From SABI01 sp963676605 (GTDB lineage Bacteria > Spirochaetota > Spirochaetia > Sphaerochaetales > Sphaerochaetaceae), in NCBI GenBank assembly GCA_963676605.2, contig CAXXSP010000047.1, forward strand, positions 1 to 64,000: a stretch of 64,000 nt of DNA. The letters run 5' to 3'. The stretch's first letter is position 1, and the number at the start of each line of letters is the position of its first letter. Shown here piece after piece: positions 1 to 7,989 of the stretch. The translations under genes were made by a program, and so were the position numbers. The notes below the pieces were generated by a model. The model saw only the letters and a list, made by a program, of their open reading frames with translations, had not been told where the DNA came from and made no database searches.

Positions 1-720
1 GTTCAGACTGCGGCCTTTTTCCCACAGGAAATCGCCCGGGACATATCCGCTTATCTGTCGTACCGCGTCATTAATATATTCAAGATGCCGTTCTTCGTCA
101 CAGGTACTTCGGTAGATGATATCCGGTGCCTTACTGATAACGGACTCCAGCTGATCCCTGACCCGCTCCAGATCCTGCTCTTTTTCAACGATCTGATTGA
201 TATCGTGGATGGTACCGATGGAACGCACCACCCTGCCGTCCTGGCCGAATTCATGGTGAGCGATCTCATTCACCCAGAGAACCGAACCGTCAACCCGATG
301 GATCCGATGCCTGCATCTATATTCAGAGCCGGTCTTCACAGACTCTGAGAACAGGTGAGCAAGCATATCCCTGTCCTCGGGATACACGAATTTAAGGAAG
401 TCCTCATAGGAAGGTTCGAAATCCCCGGGAGCAGCACCGAGAATCCTGAACACCTCATCAGACCATTCGAGCTCACCGGTTTCAGCCTCCATTTTCCAGA
501 ATCCGATATGAGCGATCTTCTGAGCTTCCTCAAGCAGCGCATTCTGATGAACGAGTCTCGTTTCGTAGGAGACAATGTCCGTGATATCATGAGCGGTACC
601 GAAGGCACTGACAGGACTGCCGTTCTTGTCAAATGTAAGATTGATGGCCTCATTGACATGGATGACACTTCCATCAGGGCGTATCACCCGGTGACGGATC
701 TGGTAGTTGCTCCTCTTCTC
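1..720 (-). pseudogene. Downstream PAS-rich part of the interrupted sensor, cut by window edge
   Basis: On the minus strand the codons after the TGA at 723-721 stay open in the same frame to the window edge. They read as PAS/PAC modules: a first PAC (IRHRVIRPDGSV, then FGTAHDITDI), a full PAS (IAHIGFWKMEAETG, EVFRILGAAPG) with its PAC (IHRVDGSVLWVNE), then the start of another PAS (SVISKAPDIIYR). The repeat pattern matches the PAS that begins before the TGA, so this is one multi-PAS protein split by a single stop. The output domain lies outside the window; a diguanylate cyclase or histidine kinase would be usual. Confidence 0.75.
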
Positions 721-2043
721 TCAAAGAGCGTCCATAAAAGCCTTATCAATCTTCTCTGTATCCTCAGGATGCACACAGGCAAGAAACGCCTCATAATTCC
801 CGGAGAACGCATCGGGATCAACCCCGAACATCTGGAATACTTCATCACTCCAGTGAAGAACATTCTGCGTTATATCCAGAGTATAGAAACCGAGATGGGC
901 GATACGCTGCACAAGTTCGAGGTTTCTGTTTCTCTCAGTGATCGCAGTTAGGTCACGTTTCCTCCGATTCCAGAAGAATACGAGTCCTGCGGCAACTGCC
1001 ACATCGAGAAAAGCGACTACCAAGAAGATGATTTTCTGAGCAGGATTGTCGGGAAAGATCGTTTTTTCGAAATACCGGTAAGGAATACTCGAAAGCATAA
1101 CCCAACCCGCGTCCTGATCTCCTTCTCTTCTGACTATCTCTAAGTTCGGGGAGGAAGGAACCATGTGACGGTAGATATAGAGCTCTTCGTCGTCCACGGT
1201 CGTGCCTTCGCCTGAGGAGACTATACTCCAGAGCTTCTCATCCTCCTCTGCCAAAGATACTGAGGTTTCCTCCGGAAACATGAAGGAGAACTCTCCGGAC
1301 GGATCCTTCTTATTCATCAGGTAGAACCCGTTGCTGTCAAGAAGGCTGATATTCTCATCGGTCGACTCGACAGTGAAGGAGTTTCTTAAGGTGTCGAGCA
1401 TATCAGAAGCACGGTAGTTGAGGACAACTACGCCTTTCAAGTTCCCTGCCTCATCTCTTACCGCGGTGGCGAAGCGGATCATAGGCTTGTGTGGCACTTC
1501 AATCTCCCCATTCTCCACATTCAGATCCAACGGGGAAATATATACTTCCCCGAGGTCCAGGCGGAGACTCTCGGTGAAATAATACCTGTCACTCTTGTCC
1601 TGCAGGTCCTGAGAAGTAACTATGCGTCCTTTCCCTTCTTCGTTGTTCATCCTGAAGGTCTCAATGCCTTCAGCATCAAGGAATCTGATCTGGTCATAGC
1701 TTTGTTGTGACTCAATCATCTGTTCTGTCAATGTCCGAATCAGTGATTCCCGGTCGAATGCACCCTCAGACTCACCTGTCCCTGCGAACAGGTCTCTCAG
1801 GAGGAGGAGGTCTCCGGTGATATCATCGTACACATGATCACTCTGAGTCTGAAACGAATTCATAAGGAGTTGTTTATAGGCGATGTATTCTTCCCTGTCC
1901 CGTACCGTCTCAACCCGTGCAAAAACCGATACGATACTGATGCCAATGGCTGCGAAGATAAGAACGAGTACAAGAAAAGGAAGAATCAGATGCTTCACGG
2001 AAAACACTGACCGCGAGTTTTTTTCAAAAAAACGATCATTCAC
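721..2043 (-). CDS. Cache-domain membrane sensor, N-terminal part ended by an in-frame TGA
   Basis: Membrane signal-transduction protein with a GTG start at 2043. It has a first membrane helix at about residues 20-42, a large periplasmic Cache-type sensor to about 340, a second helix at about 343-368, and the first half of a PAS domain (RIAHLGFYTLDI, VFQMFGVDPDAF). The frame stops at TGA 723-721 in the middle of the PAS fold (KAFMDAL then stop), although PAS sequence continues in the same frame beyond it. The 440-residue product would keep the sensor but have no output domain. It is divergent from the two-component operon at 2284. Ligand unknown. Confidence 0.75.
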   Translation of the reverse strand: MNDRFFEKNSRSVFSVKHLILPFLVLVLIFAAIGISIVSVFARVETVRDREEYIAYKQLLMNSFQTQSDHVYDDITGDLLLLRDLFAGTGESEGAFDRESLIRTLTEQMIESQQSYDQIRFLDAEGIETFRMNNEEGKGRIVTSQDLQDKSDRYYFTESLRLDLGEVYISPLDLNVENGEIEVPHKPMIRFATAVRDEAGNLKGVVVLNYRASDMLDTLRNSFTVESTDENISLLDSNGFYLMNKKDPSGEFSFMFPEETSVSLAEEDEKLWSIVSSGEGTTVDDEELYIYRHMVPSSPNLEIVRREGDQDAGWVMLSSIPYRYFEKTIFPDNPAQKIIFLVVAFLDVAVAAGLVFFWNRRKRDLTAITERNRNLELVQRIAHLGFYTLDITQNVLHWSDEVFQMFGVDPDAFSGNYEAFLACVHPEDTEKIDKAFMDAL

Positions 2044-2235
2044 AGCTCTACCCTATATTCAATACCCATCGTTATCAGACTTCTGATCAGCCCCCATTCG
2101 CCCTGAAGACAGAAATATATGCATTAAATCTCTGTCTATTCATAGTATGCATGATGTATATAAAATTACAAGGCAGGATAATCTTCTGGAAAAGATACAG
2201 GATTCCCGTTGAGAATGGACAACGGGCGAAAGCTG

Positions 2236-2280
2236 TTGCCTTCTGAAGAGTAGTTAAGTATATTTACTACCAAGGTAGTA
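2236..2280 (+). promoter_or_regulatory. Sigma-70-like promoter and inverted repeat before the response regulator gene
   Basis: TTGCCT (2236-2241), a 17-base spacer and TATATT (2259-2264) form a plausible -35/-10 pair. Just downstream is TACTACC-aa-GGTAGTA (2265-2280), a perfect 7-base inverted repeat spanning the expected start of transcription and containing the AAGG used as ribosome binding site for the ATG at 2284. It could be an autoregulatory operator or a small RNA hairpin around the binding site. Confidence 0.5.
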
Positions 2281-2283
2281 GTC

Positions 2284-3003
2284 ATGAATGAATATGAAAC
2301 ACAGCAGCGTGTTCTCATTATCGAAGACGACAAGGAGATCGCCAGTGTCGTTTCCATGAACCTGGAGTCGAGCGGTCTGCTGTCGCAGAAAGTTCATGAC
2401 GGTCTTGAAGGGTTGAATCAGGCTGTTTCGGGGGACTACGACCTTATCATCCTGGACATCATGCTTCCGTCTCTGGACGGTATCAGCATCTGCCGGAAAA
2501 TACGGGAAGCTGATACCCATACCCCCATTCTCATGCTTACTGCACGTTCCCAGGAGATTGATCTGGTGCTCTCCCTCGAACTCGGCGCAGATGATTATAT
2601 GAGTAAACCGTTCAGTGTACGGGAACTCACAGCGAGGGTGAACGCCCTTCTGAGACGCTCGAAGGTATCACGTGAAGAGAAGACGAAGCATGAGATCGTT
2701 CGTGTCGGAGATTTCCTGATTGACTTCGACCGACACAGAATCAATCTGAAGGGAGAGGACCTGGAACTGACCGTTAAGGAATTTGAACTGCTCAGTCTCT
2801 TCGCGAGAAATCCCGGGAGGGCGTACAGCAGGTCCGAGCTCCTGAACATCATCTGGGGATACAGTTTCGAAGGGTATGAACATACCGTGAATACCCATAT
2901 CAACAGACTGAGAAATAAGATCGAAGAGGATCCAGCCCACCCACGGTTCCTCACCACCGTATGGGGTATAGGCTACCGCTTTGAGGAGACCCCTGCCGTA
3001 TGA
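2284..3003 (+). CDS. OmpR/PhoB-family response regulator
   Basis: Cytoplasmic DNA-binding regulator, 239 residues, the normal size for this family. The receiver domain has the acidic pair ED near residue 15, the phospho-acceptor Asp58 (LIILDIMLPS), Thr86 and Lys108 (MSKPF). The C-terminal winged helix (about 135-235) has the usual ending (LRNKIEEDP, TVWGIGYRF). The stop overlaps the start of the kinase gene by 4 bases (ATGA), so the two are translationally coupled. Its position ahead of thioredoxin, DipZ and Msr genes suggests that it responds to envelope oxidative damage; that role is inferred. Confidence 0.93.
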   Translation: MNEYETQQRVLIIEDDKEIASVVSMNLESSGLLSQKVHDGLEGLNQAVSGDYDLIILDIMLPSLDGISICRKIREADTHTPILMLTARSQEIDLVLSLELGADDYMSKPFSVRELTARVNALLRRSKVSREEKTKHEIVRVGDFLIDFDRHRINLKGEDLELTVKEFELLSLFARNPGRAYSRSELLNIIWGYSFEGYEHTVNTHINRLRNKIEEDPAHPRFLTTVWGIGYRFEETPAV

Positions 3004-4460
3004 TATTCCGCTCCTTCTATGCCAGACTTTCGGTTCTGTTCCTTCTGCTCGTTCTCATTCTCGGAGGTGCGAGCCTCATCATCGCCTTCAATGCATCGAA
3101 TCATCTCTTTGATGAAGTCGAGCAGTTGCTCAACCGGGAGTATGCAGCGAGTATCGCAGGGGAACTGGAGTCAATCATCACCGAGGAGTTCCCCCAGGAG
3201 GAGATAGGGGAAGCGATCCATTACATGATGGTTCTGAATCCGATGGTGGAGATCTACCTTACGGACAGTGAAGGAAAGATTCTCAGTTATTTTGCAGGAG
3301 GCGATGACCCGGTCCTCCGGGAGACTATCGATATCATACCCCTGCAGGAATTCCACGCAAGCGATGGATTCAAGAGTGTACTCGGGGATGACCCGAGAAC
3401 GAAGGAGAGCAGAAAACCCTTCTCTGCCGCCCCCTTGAACGTGAAGGGTGAAACGATCTGGGTTTACGTCATCCTGAGAGGACAGTCGTACGATCATTCG
3501 CTCGCCCTCGCCCAGTGGGATTACTATATCCGAAGTGGTCTTATTACCTTCTTTATTGCCCTCCTCGCGACGCTGACGGCAGGACTGCTCCTGTTCTCCC
3601 TCCTTACGCGAAGGTTGAGAAAGCTCACTCAGGGAGTGAAATCCTTCAAGGACGGAACGTTCGATCACAGAATAGAGGTATCCGGCAGCGACGAGGTGAC
3701 GGATCTCGCCGATGCCTTCAACGAGATGGCTGACTCAATCGAAGAGGGTATCAGCCGCCTTCAGGAGGCTGACAGATCAAGGAGCGAGCTCATCGCCAAT
3801 ATCTCCCATGACCTGAGAAGTCCTCTCACCAGCATCCGCGGCCACCTGGAAACACTGCTTTTCTCCAGCAGAGATATTCCGGATGCTGAAAGAAAAGAAT
3901 TCCTGGAAATCACCCTGAAAAACGTTGAGGGATTCCAGCGCCTTGTTGAGGAGCTCCTGGATCTTGCGAAGATAGAAGCAAGGCGCGGTGAGCCTGAACG
4001 GATTACGTTCTCACTGGCTGAACTGGTACAGGACGTGATCCTGAAGATGCAATCCCAGTCCGACAGAAAGAAGATCAGGGTGGTCTATACGCCTGATGAC
4101 TCACAGCAGCTCTACTGCGGGGATATCTCTCTGATTGAGCGGGCTCTCACCAATATCATCGGGAACGCCATAGAGTATACCCCGGAGAGAGGAGAGATAC
4201 ATGTGGCTCTCACTCCGGCAGGGGATGATTACCATATCACCATAACCGATACGGGAGAAGGAATTCCCGCCGAAGCCCTGCCTCACATATTCGAGCGGTT
4301 CTACCGGTCCGACACCAGCCGCACACGAGGTTCACACGGCACAGGACTCGGCCTTGCGATAGCCAAAGAGGCGATCGAGCTTCACGGGGGTACGCTTACG
4401 GGGACAAACACGAAGAGCCGGGGAGCTGTCTTCACTATCATCCTTCCTATCACTGTTTAA
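3000..4460 (+). CDS. Membrane sensor histidine kinase, partner of the upstream regulator
   Basis: 486 residues. A membrane helix at about 9-30, a periplasmic sensor of about 140 residues, a second helix at about 178-202, then HAMP (to about 250), HisKA with phospho-acceptor His270 (IANISHDLRSP), and an HATPase domain with N box (IIGNAIEYTPE), G1 (DTGEGIP) and G2 (GTGLGLAIAKE). The periplasmic part has no recognised domain and no cysteines, so it is unlikely to sense redox through a disulfide. Overlaps the regulator gene by 4 bases. Confidence 0.92.
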   Translation: MIFRSFYARLSVLFLLLVLILGGASLIIAFNASNHLFDEVEQLLNREYAASIAGELESIITEEFPQEEIGEAIHYMMVLNPMVEIYLTDSEGKILSYFAGGDDPVLRETIDIIPLQEFHASDGFKSVLGDDPRTKESRKPFSAAPLNVKGETIWVYVILRGQSYDHSLALAQWDYYIRSGLITFFIALLATLTAGLLLFSLLTRRLRKLTQGVKSFKDGTFDHRIEVSGSDEVTDLADAFNEMADSIEEGISRLQEADRSRSELIANISHDLRSPLTSIRGHLETLLFSSRDIPDAERKEFLEITLKNVEGFQRLVEELLDLAKIEARRGEPERITFSLAELVQDVILKMQSQSDRKKIRVVYTPDDSQQLYCGDISLIERALTNIIGNAIEYTPERGEIHVALTPAGDDYHITITDTGEGIPAEALPHIFERFYRSDTSRTRGSHGTGLGLAIAKEAIELHGGTLTGTNTKSRGAVFTIILPITV

Positions 4461-4476
4461 TCTTTCTTCTATCTTC

Positions 4477-4494
4477 TGTGACACTTTCGTGACA
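4477..4494 (+). promoter_or_regulatory. Tandem direct repeat, possible response-regulator site before the repair genes
   Basis: TGTGACA at 4477-4483 and CGTGACA at 4488-4494 repeat with an 11-base period. Read on the other strand this is TGTCACG-aaag-TGTCACA, the head-to-tail arrangement used by OmpR/PhoB regulators. It lies in the 67-base gap between the kinase gene and the thioredoxin gene, so the repair genes may have their own activated promoter. No clear -10/-35 pair was assigned. Confidence 0.4.
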
Positions 4495-4527
4495 TTCATT
4501 CACTACCTTCTGATCAGGAGGCACGTT

Positions 4528-4986
4528 ATGAAAGTGTTAACAATAATTTCAGTTATGATTCTGTTCTCCCTGTTTCCCCTCGCCGCAGGCGGAAAGAGTG
4601 AAGAACCGCAGGCGGGTGAAAACACCATGATGATGGTGAGCGAAACTCCGGCAATGGAACGTGAGGGAACCCCGTTTATAGAGTATCAGAATGCAGAGCA
4701 GGCAATGATGCTCGCAGGTGAGAAACCTACGGTCCTCTTTTTCAATGCAAGCTGGTGTCCTGACTGCAGAGCAGCACGGGAGGACTTCATTGAAAACAGT
4801 GACCGCCTTACGGGGGTGAACCTTGTGATTGTCGATTACGACAATTCTGATGAGCTTCAGGCGACCTACGGAGTTACCTACCAGCACACCTTCGTACAGA
4901 TAGATGAGACCGGAAAGGCTCTGACCTCATGGAACGGAGGAGCGACAGAACAGCTGCTCGAATCCATTGTGAGAGAGGAGATGTAA
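4528..4986 (+). CDS. Secreted thioredoxin-like protein (CPDC)
   Basis: 152-residue extracytoplasmic thiol protein. An N-terminal signal peptide (about 1-20, ending PLAAGG) lacks a lipobox cysteine, so a soluble or loosely attached periplasmic protein is expected. The thioredoxin fold carries FFNASWCPDCRAA with redox cysteines 77 and 80. Start chosen at 4528 because AGGAGG lies just upstream; an in-frame ATG at 4489 would spoil the signal peptide. It stops 2 bases before the dipZ-like gene. Likely role: carries electrons from the DipZ-like protein to the MsrBA fusion, as small thioredoxins do in the Etrx/CcdA systems of streptococci (inference from context). Confidence 0.85.
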   Translation: MKVLTIISVMILFSLFPLAAGGKSEEPQAGENTMMMVSETPAMEREGTPFIEYQNAEQAMMLAGEKPTVLFFNASWCPDCRAAREDFIENSDRLTGVNLVIVDYDNSDELQATYGVTYQHTFVQIDETGKALTSWNGGATEQLLESIVREEM

Positions 4987-4988
4987 TA

Positions 4989-6719
4989 ATGACACTGCTT
5001 GCACTCTTCGCCTTTCTTGCCGGTATCGTAACGATCCTCTCTCCCTGTATCCTTCCGGTGCTGCCCATCGTCCTCTCCGGGAGCGTAGGCGGGAAACGCA
5101 AGCCCCTCGGTGTCGTGACAGGCTTCATCGCCAGCTTCAGCGCGTTCACCCTGCTCCTCTCCGCACTCGTGCAGACCCTATCCATTCCGGCCGATGCCCT
5201 GAGAGTGGTGGCCGTCATCATTATCATCACCTTCGGCCTGACCCTCGCGGTTCCCCGGTTACACACCTTCCTGGAAGGTATCCTCTCGAGGGTGGTAAAA
5301 ACAGGGAAAACGCAGAACAGGAACGGCTTCGCCGGAGGAATCCTGACAGGGATGAGTCTCGGCCTTGTGTGGACCCCCTGCGTAGGACCGATCATGGCCT
5401 CTGTGATAACCCTCGCAGTCTCTCAACAGATCGATGGCGGAGCTGTCCTGATCATTGCTTCGTACTCACTCGGAACCTCGATACCGATGTTCGCACTGAT
5501 GGTCGGAGGAAGAAAGTTACTTTCACGGTTCCCGCGTCTCACTTCCCGTACGGCAGGTATACAGCGGGTGTTCGGTATCATCATGATCGCGGCAGCTCTC
5601 ATGATCGCCGTCGGGGCTGACCGGCGCTTCCAGACTGCCGTCCTTGATCTCTTTCCGCAGTACGGAGCCGGACTGACCGCCTTCGAGAGCAGTGAGCCGG
5701 TGAGGAAAGCTCTCGATGAATGGCGGGGAAAAAGTTCCGATCAGGAATCCTCTACAGAATCCCCATTCACCTGGGAGAACAGACCTCAGGGTGCACAGCT
5801 TTCAGATTTCGGCGCTGCCCCTTCCCTGATCGCGAAGGGGCCCTGGATCAATACTGAGGTGCCGCTTGATATGGATTCCCTCAGGGGGAAGGTTGTTCTC
5901 GTCGATTTCTGGACCTACAGCTGCATCAACTGCGTGCGAACCATACCACACCTGCAACAGTGGTATGAGAGATACAGCGAAGAGGGGTTTGTCATAATCG
6001 GAGTCCACTCACCCGAATTTCCCTTCGAGAGAAATATCAACAATGTGAAGAAGGCTGTCGAGGATCTTGGAGTGCCCTGGCCGGTCGTTCTCGATAATGA
6101 TTTCTCCCAGTGGCATGCGTACAACAACCGATACTGGCCTGCTCACTTCTTCATCGATGCGGAAGGAAGAGTACGCTACTTCCAGTTCGGAGAAGGTTCC
6201 TACGGAGAGGCAGAGGACGTGATCCGCCAGCTTCTGAGAGAAGCTGGCAGGAGTATCTCTGTTCGGAGATCGAGTGAAGCGGATCTTCTCAAATACTCTC
6301 CGAGGACTCCCGAAATCTATCTCGGATACACCCGCTTGGAAGGATTCCTTTCCACTTCGGTGATGGATGAGGAGAGTGAGTACACCCACCGGCAGCCCGA
6401 GGAACCAGGAACATGGTCCCTCTCGGGAAGCTGGACCTTCCGCAATGATTTTATAGAACTCGACGGCTCGGGGACTCTCTCTCTCGCTTTCGAAGGAAGA
6501 GATATCTTCATGGTTATCGAACCGGAAGAAACAGGGAGTGCTCTTTCCATTCTGATCGACGGAAGGAAAGGAGCGGACACAGAAGATGTACAGGAAGGTG
6601 TGCTGAAACCTGATACGAGCAGACTCTACCACCTGGCTTCATTCGATGAGGCAGGAGAGCATCTGATTTCGATTCAGGTGGAGGGGCATGTCAGATTCTA
6701 TACCTTCACCTTCGGGTGA
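4989..6719 (+). CDS. DipZ-type CcdA-TlpA fusion, transmembrane reductant conduit
   Basis: 576 residues. The N-terminal CcdA/DsbD-beta membrane domain (about 1-210, six or more helices) has the two conserved redox cysteines Cys20 (ILSPCILPV) and Cys131 (VWTPCVGP). An extracytoplasmic TlpA/thioredoxin domain (about 275-430) has SCINC with Cys312 and Cys315. A C-terminal beta-rich domain of about 140 residues is typical of DipZ proteins. The family passes electrons from cytoplasmic thioredoxin to the periplasm. Start at 4989 (TAATAATG), 2 bases after the previous stop; the longer frame lacks a membrane-compatible N terminus. Between a thioredoxin and an MsrBA fusion, it most likely feeds methionine sulfoxide repair rather than cytochrome maturation. 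Confidence 0.9.
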   Translation: MTLLALFAFLAGIVTILSPCILPVLPIVLSGSVGGKRKPLGVVTGFIASFSAFTLLLSALVQTLSIPADALRVVAVIIIITFGLTLAVPRLHTFLEGILSRVVKTGKTQNRNGFAGGILTGMSLGLVWTPCVGPIMASVITLAVSQQIDGGAVLIIASYSLGTSIPMFALMVGGRKLLSRFPRLTSRTAGIQRVFGIIMIAAALMIAVGADRRFQTAVLDLFPQYGAGLTAFESSEPVRKALDEWRGKSSDQESSTESPFTWENRPQGAQLSDFGAAPSLIAKGPWINTEVPLDMDSLRGKVVLVDFWTYSCINCVRTIPHLQQWYERYSEEGFVIIGVHSPEFPFERNINNVKKAVEDLGVPWPVVLDNDFSQWHAYNNRYWPAHFFIDAEGRVRYFQFGEGSYGEAEDVIRQLLREAGRSISVRRSSEADLLKYSPRTPEIYLGYTRLEGFLSTSVMDEESEYTHRQPEEPGTWSLSGSWTFRNDFIELDGSGTLSLAFEGRDIFMVIEPEETGSALSILIDGRKGADTEDVQEGVLKPDTSRLYHLASFDEAGEHLISIQVEGHVRFYTFTFG

Positions 6720-6740
6720 AGAACATACAAGGAGCACAGG

Positions 6741-7934
6741 ATGAACAAGAGATATATGACACTGACAGTACTGGCACTACTGCTGATACTGATCACCCTC
6801 CCGCTGAGCGCGGCAGGCAAGACGGAAGAGGATTCTTCCATGGCGGAAGAACGGATGGAGGGAAAGGCCCTTCCCCCTCCCTCTCTTATGGGAGAGATGT
6901 ATCAGAAACCTGACGATGAAGCTCTCAGAATGAAGCTGACGGAAACTCAGTATGATATCACGCAGTTAAACGGGACGGAACCTGCATTCCGCAATGAGCT
7001 CTTCGATAATCATGAGAAAGGGATCTATGTCGATATCGTTTCAGGTGAGCCTCTGTTCAGTTCGACCGACAAGTTCGATTCGGGAACCGGCTGGCCAAGC
7101 TTCACGCAGCCGATTTCGAGCGGAAATATCGTAGAGGTCACAGATTCCAGTTACGGAATGAGCAGAACGGAGGTGAGGAGCTATTATGCAGATTCACACC
7201 TCGGCCATGTCTTCGCTGACGGCCCGCAGCCGACCGGTCTCCGCTACTGCATCAATTCAGCAGCGCTCAGGTTCATTCCCCTCGAGAACTTGGAGACTGA
7301 AGGGTACGGGAGTTACCGCTACCTCTTTGAAGAGCCTGTCAGACTGAACGGGAATCTCTCGATCAGAGGACCTCTGATGGAAACAGATATCTCCGAGTCA
7401 GAACTTGCTGTCTTTGCAGGCGGTTGTTTCTGGGGTGTTGAAGCCGTCTTCGAACAGCTCAGAGGAGTCCTCGCAGTGGACTCGGGATATGCGGGAGGAG
7501 ATGAGGAAAGCGCAGATTATCATACAGTGTCGATGGGTACGACCAGCCATGCCGAATCGGTACGGATCTATTACGACCCTGACCTGATCAGCTATTCGAC
7601 ACTGCTCGAAGTGTTTTTCACCGTTGCCCATGATCCCACACAACTGAATTATCAGGGACCCGATCACGGCACCCAGTACCGTTCAGCGATCTTCTACACC
7701 GGTGAAGCGCAGAAGATGGAAGCTGAGAGATATATCGAGGAGCTGGGAAGGAGTGATCTCTGGGAGGGAGAGATCGTCACGGAACTGAATCCCCTTGAGG
7801 CCTTCTATCCTGCAGAGGAATACCATCAGGATTTCCTCCTGAGAAATCCCACTCAGGGTTACATCGCCTATTGGGATATCCCGAAGCTTGAGGAGCTGCA
7901 GAGAACGTTCCCCGAACTCCTCGCAGTGAAGTAG
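6741..7934 (+). CDS. msrBA: Secreted MsrB-MsrA fusion, peptide methionine sulfoxide reductase
   Basis: 397 residues: signal peptide (about 1-25, ending PLSAAG), MsrB (about 62-200), MsrA (about 220-385). The MsrB part has SGTGWPSF and the catalytic Cys170 (GLRYCINSAALRF); the zinc CxxC pairs of many MsrBs are absent. The MsrA part has GGCFWG with catalytic Cys229. These are the only two cysteines, so neither domain has a resolving cysteine and both must be reduced from outside, fitting the thioredoxin and DipZ genes just upstream. MsrA reduces S-sulfoxides and MsrB R-sulfoxides, so both isomers are covered. Ribosome site AAGGAG before the ATG. Confidence 0.93.
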   Translation: MNKRYMTLTVLALLLILITLPLSAAGKTEEDSSMAEERMEGKALPPPSLMGEMYQKPDDEALRMKLTETQYDITQLNGTEPAFRNELFDNHEKGIYVDIVSGEPLFSSTDKFDSGTGWPSFTQPISSGNIVEVTDSSYGMSRTEVRSYYADSHLGHVFADGPQPTGLRYCINSAALRFIPLENLETEGYGSYRYLFEEPVRLNGNLSIRGPLMETDISESELAVFAGGCFWGVEAVFEQLRGVLAVDSGYAGGDEESADYHTVSMGTTSHAESVRIYYDPDLISYSTLLEVFFTVAHDPTQLNYQGPDHGTQYRSAIFYTGEAQKMEAERYIEELGRSDLWEGEIVTELNPLEAFYPAEEYHQDFLLRNPTQGYIAYWDIPKLEELQRTFPELLAVK

Positions 7935-7958
7935 TGATCCCATCAGATGGTTTCTCTG

Positions 7959-7985
7959 AACCCCTTCCGTACAATGGAAGGGGTT
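7959..7985. terminator. Hairpin between convergent msrBA and acnA
   Basis: AACCCCTTCC (7959-7968), a 7-base loop, GGAAGGGGTT (7976-7985): a perfect 10-base stem in the 55-base gap between two convergent genes. There is no long T run on either side, so termination may be weak or bidirectional. Confidence 0.55.
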
Positions 7986-7989
7986 ATCT

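Noticed and set aside
721..723. TGA as selenocysteine or tryptophan codon
   Set aside because: TGA ends many normal genes here (for example the MATE-adjacent, LysE and TetR genes), and PAS domains do not use selenocysteine.
355..951. 198-codon plus-strand frame opposite the Cache/PAS sensor
   Set aside because: It is antisense to a clear PAS coding sequence and its translation has no recognisable domain or ribosome site.
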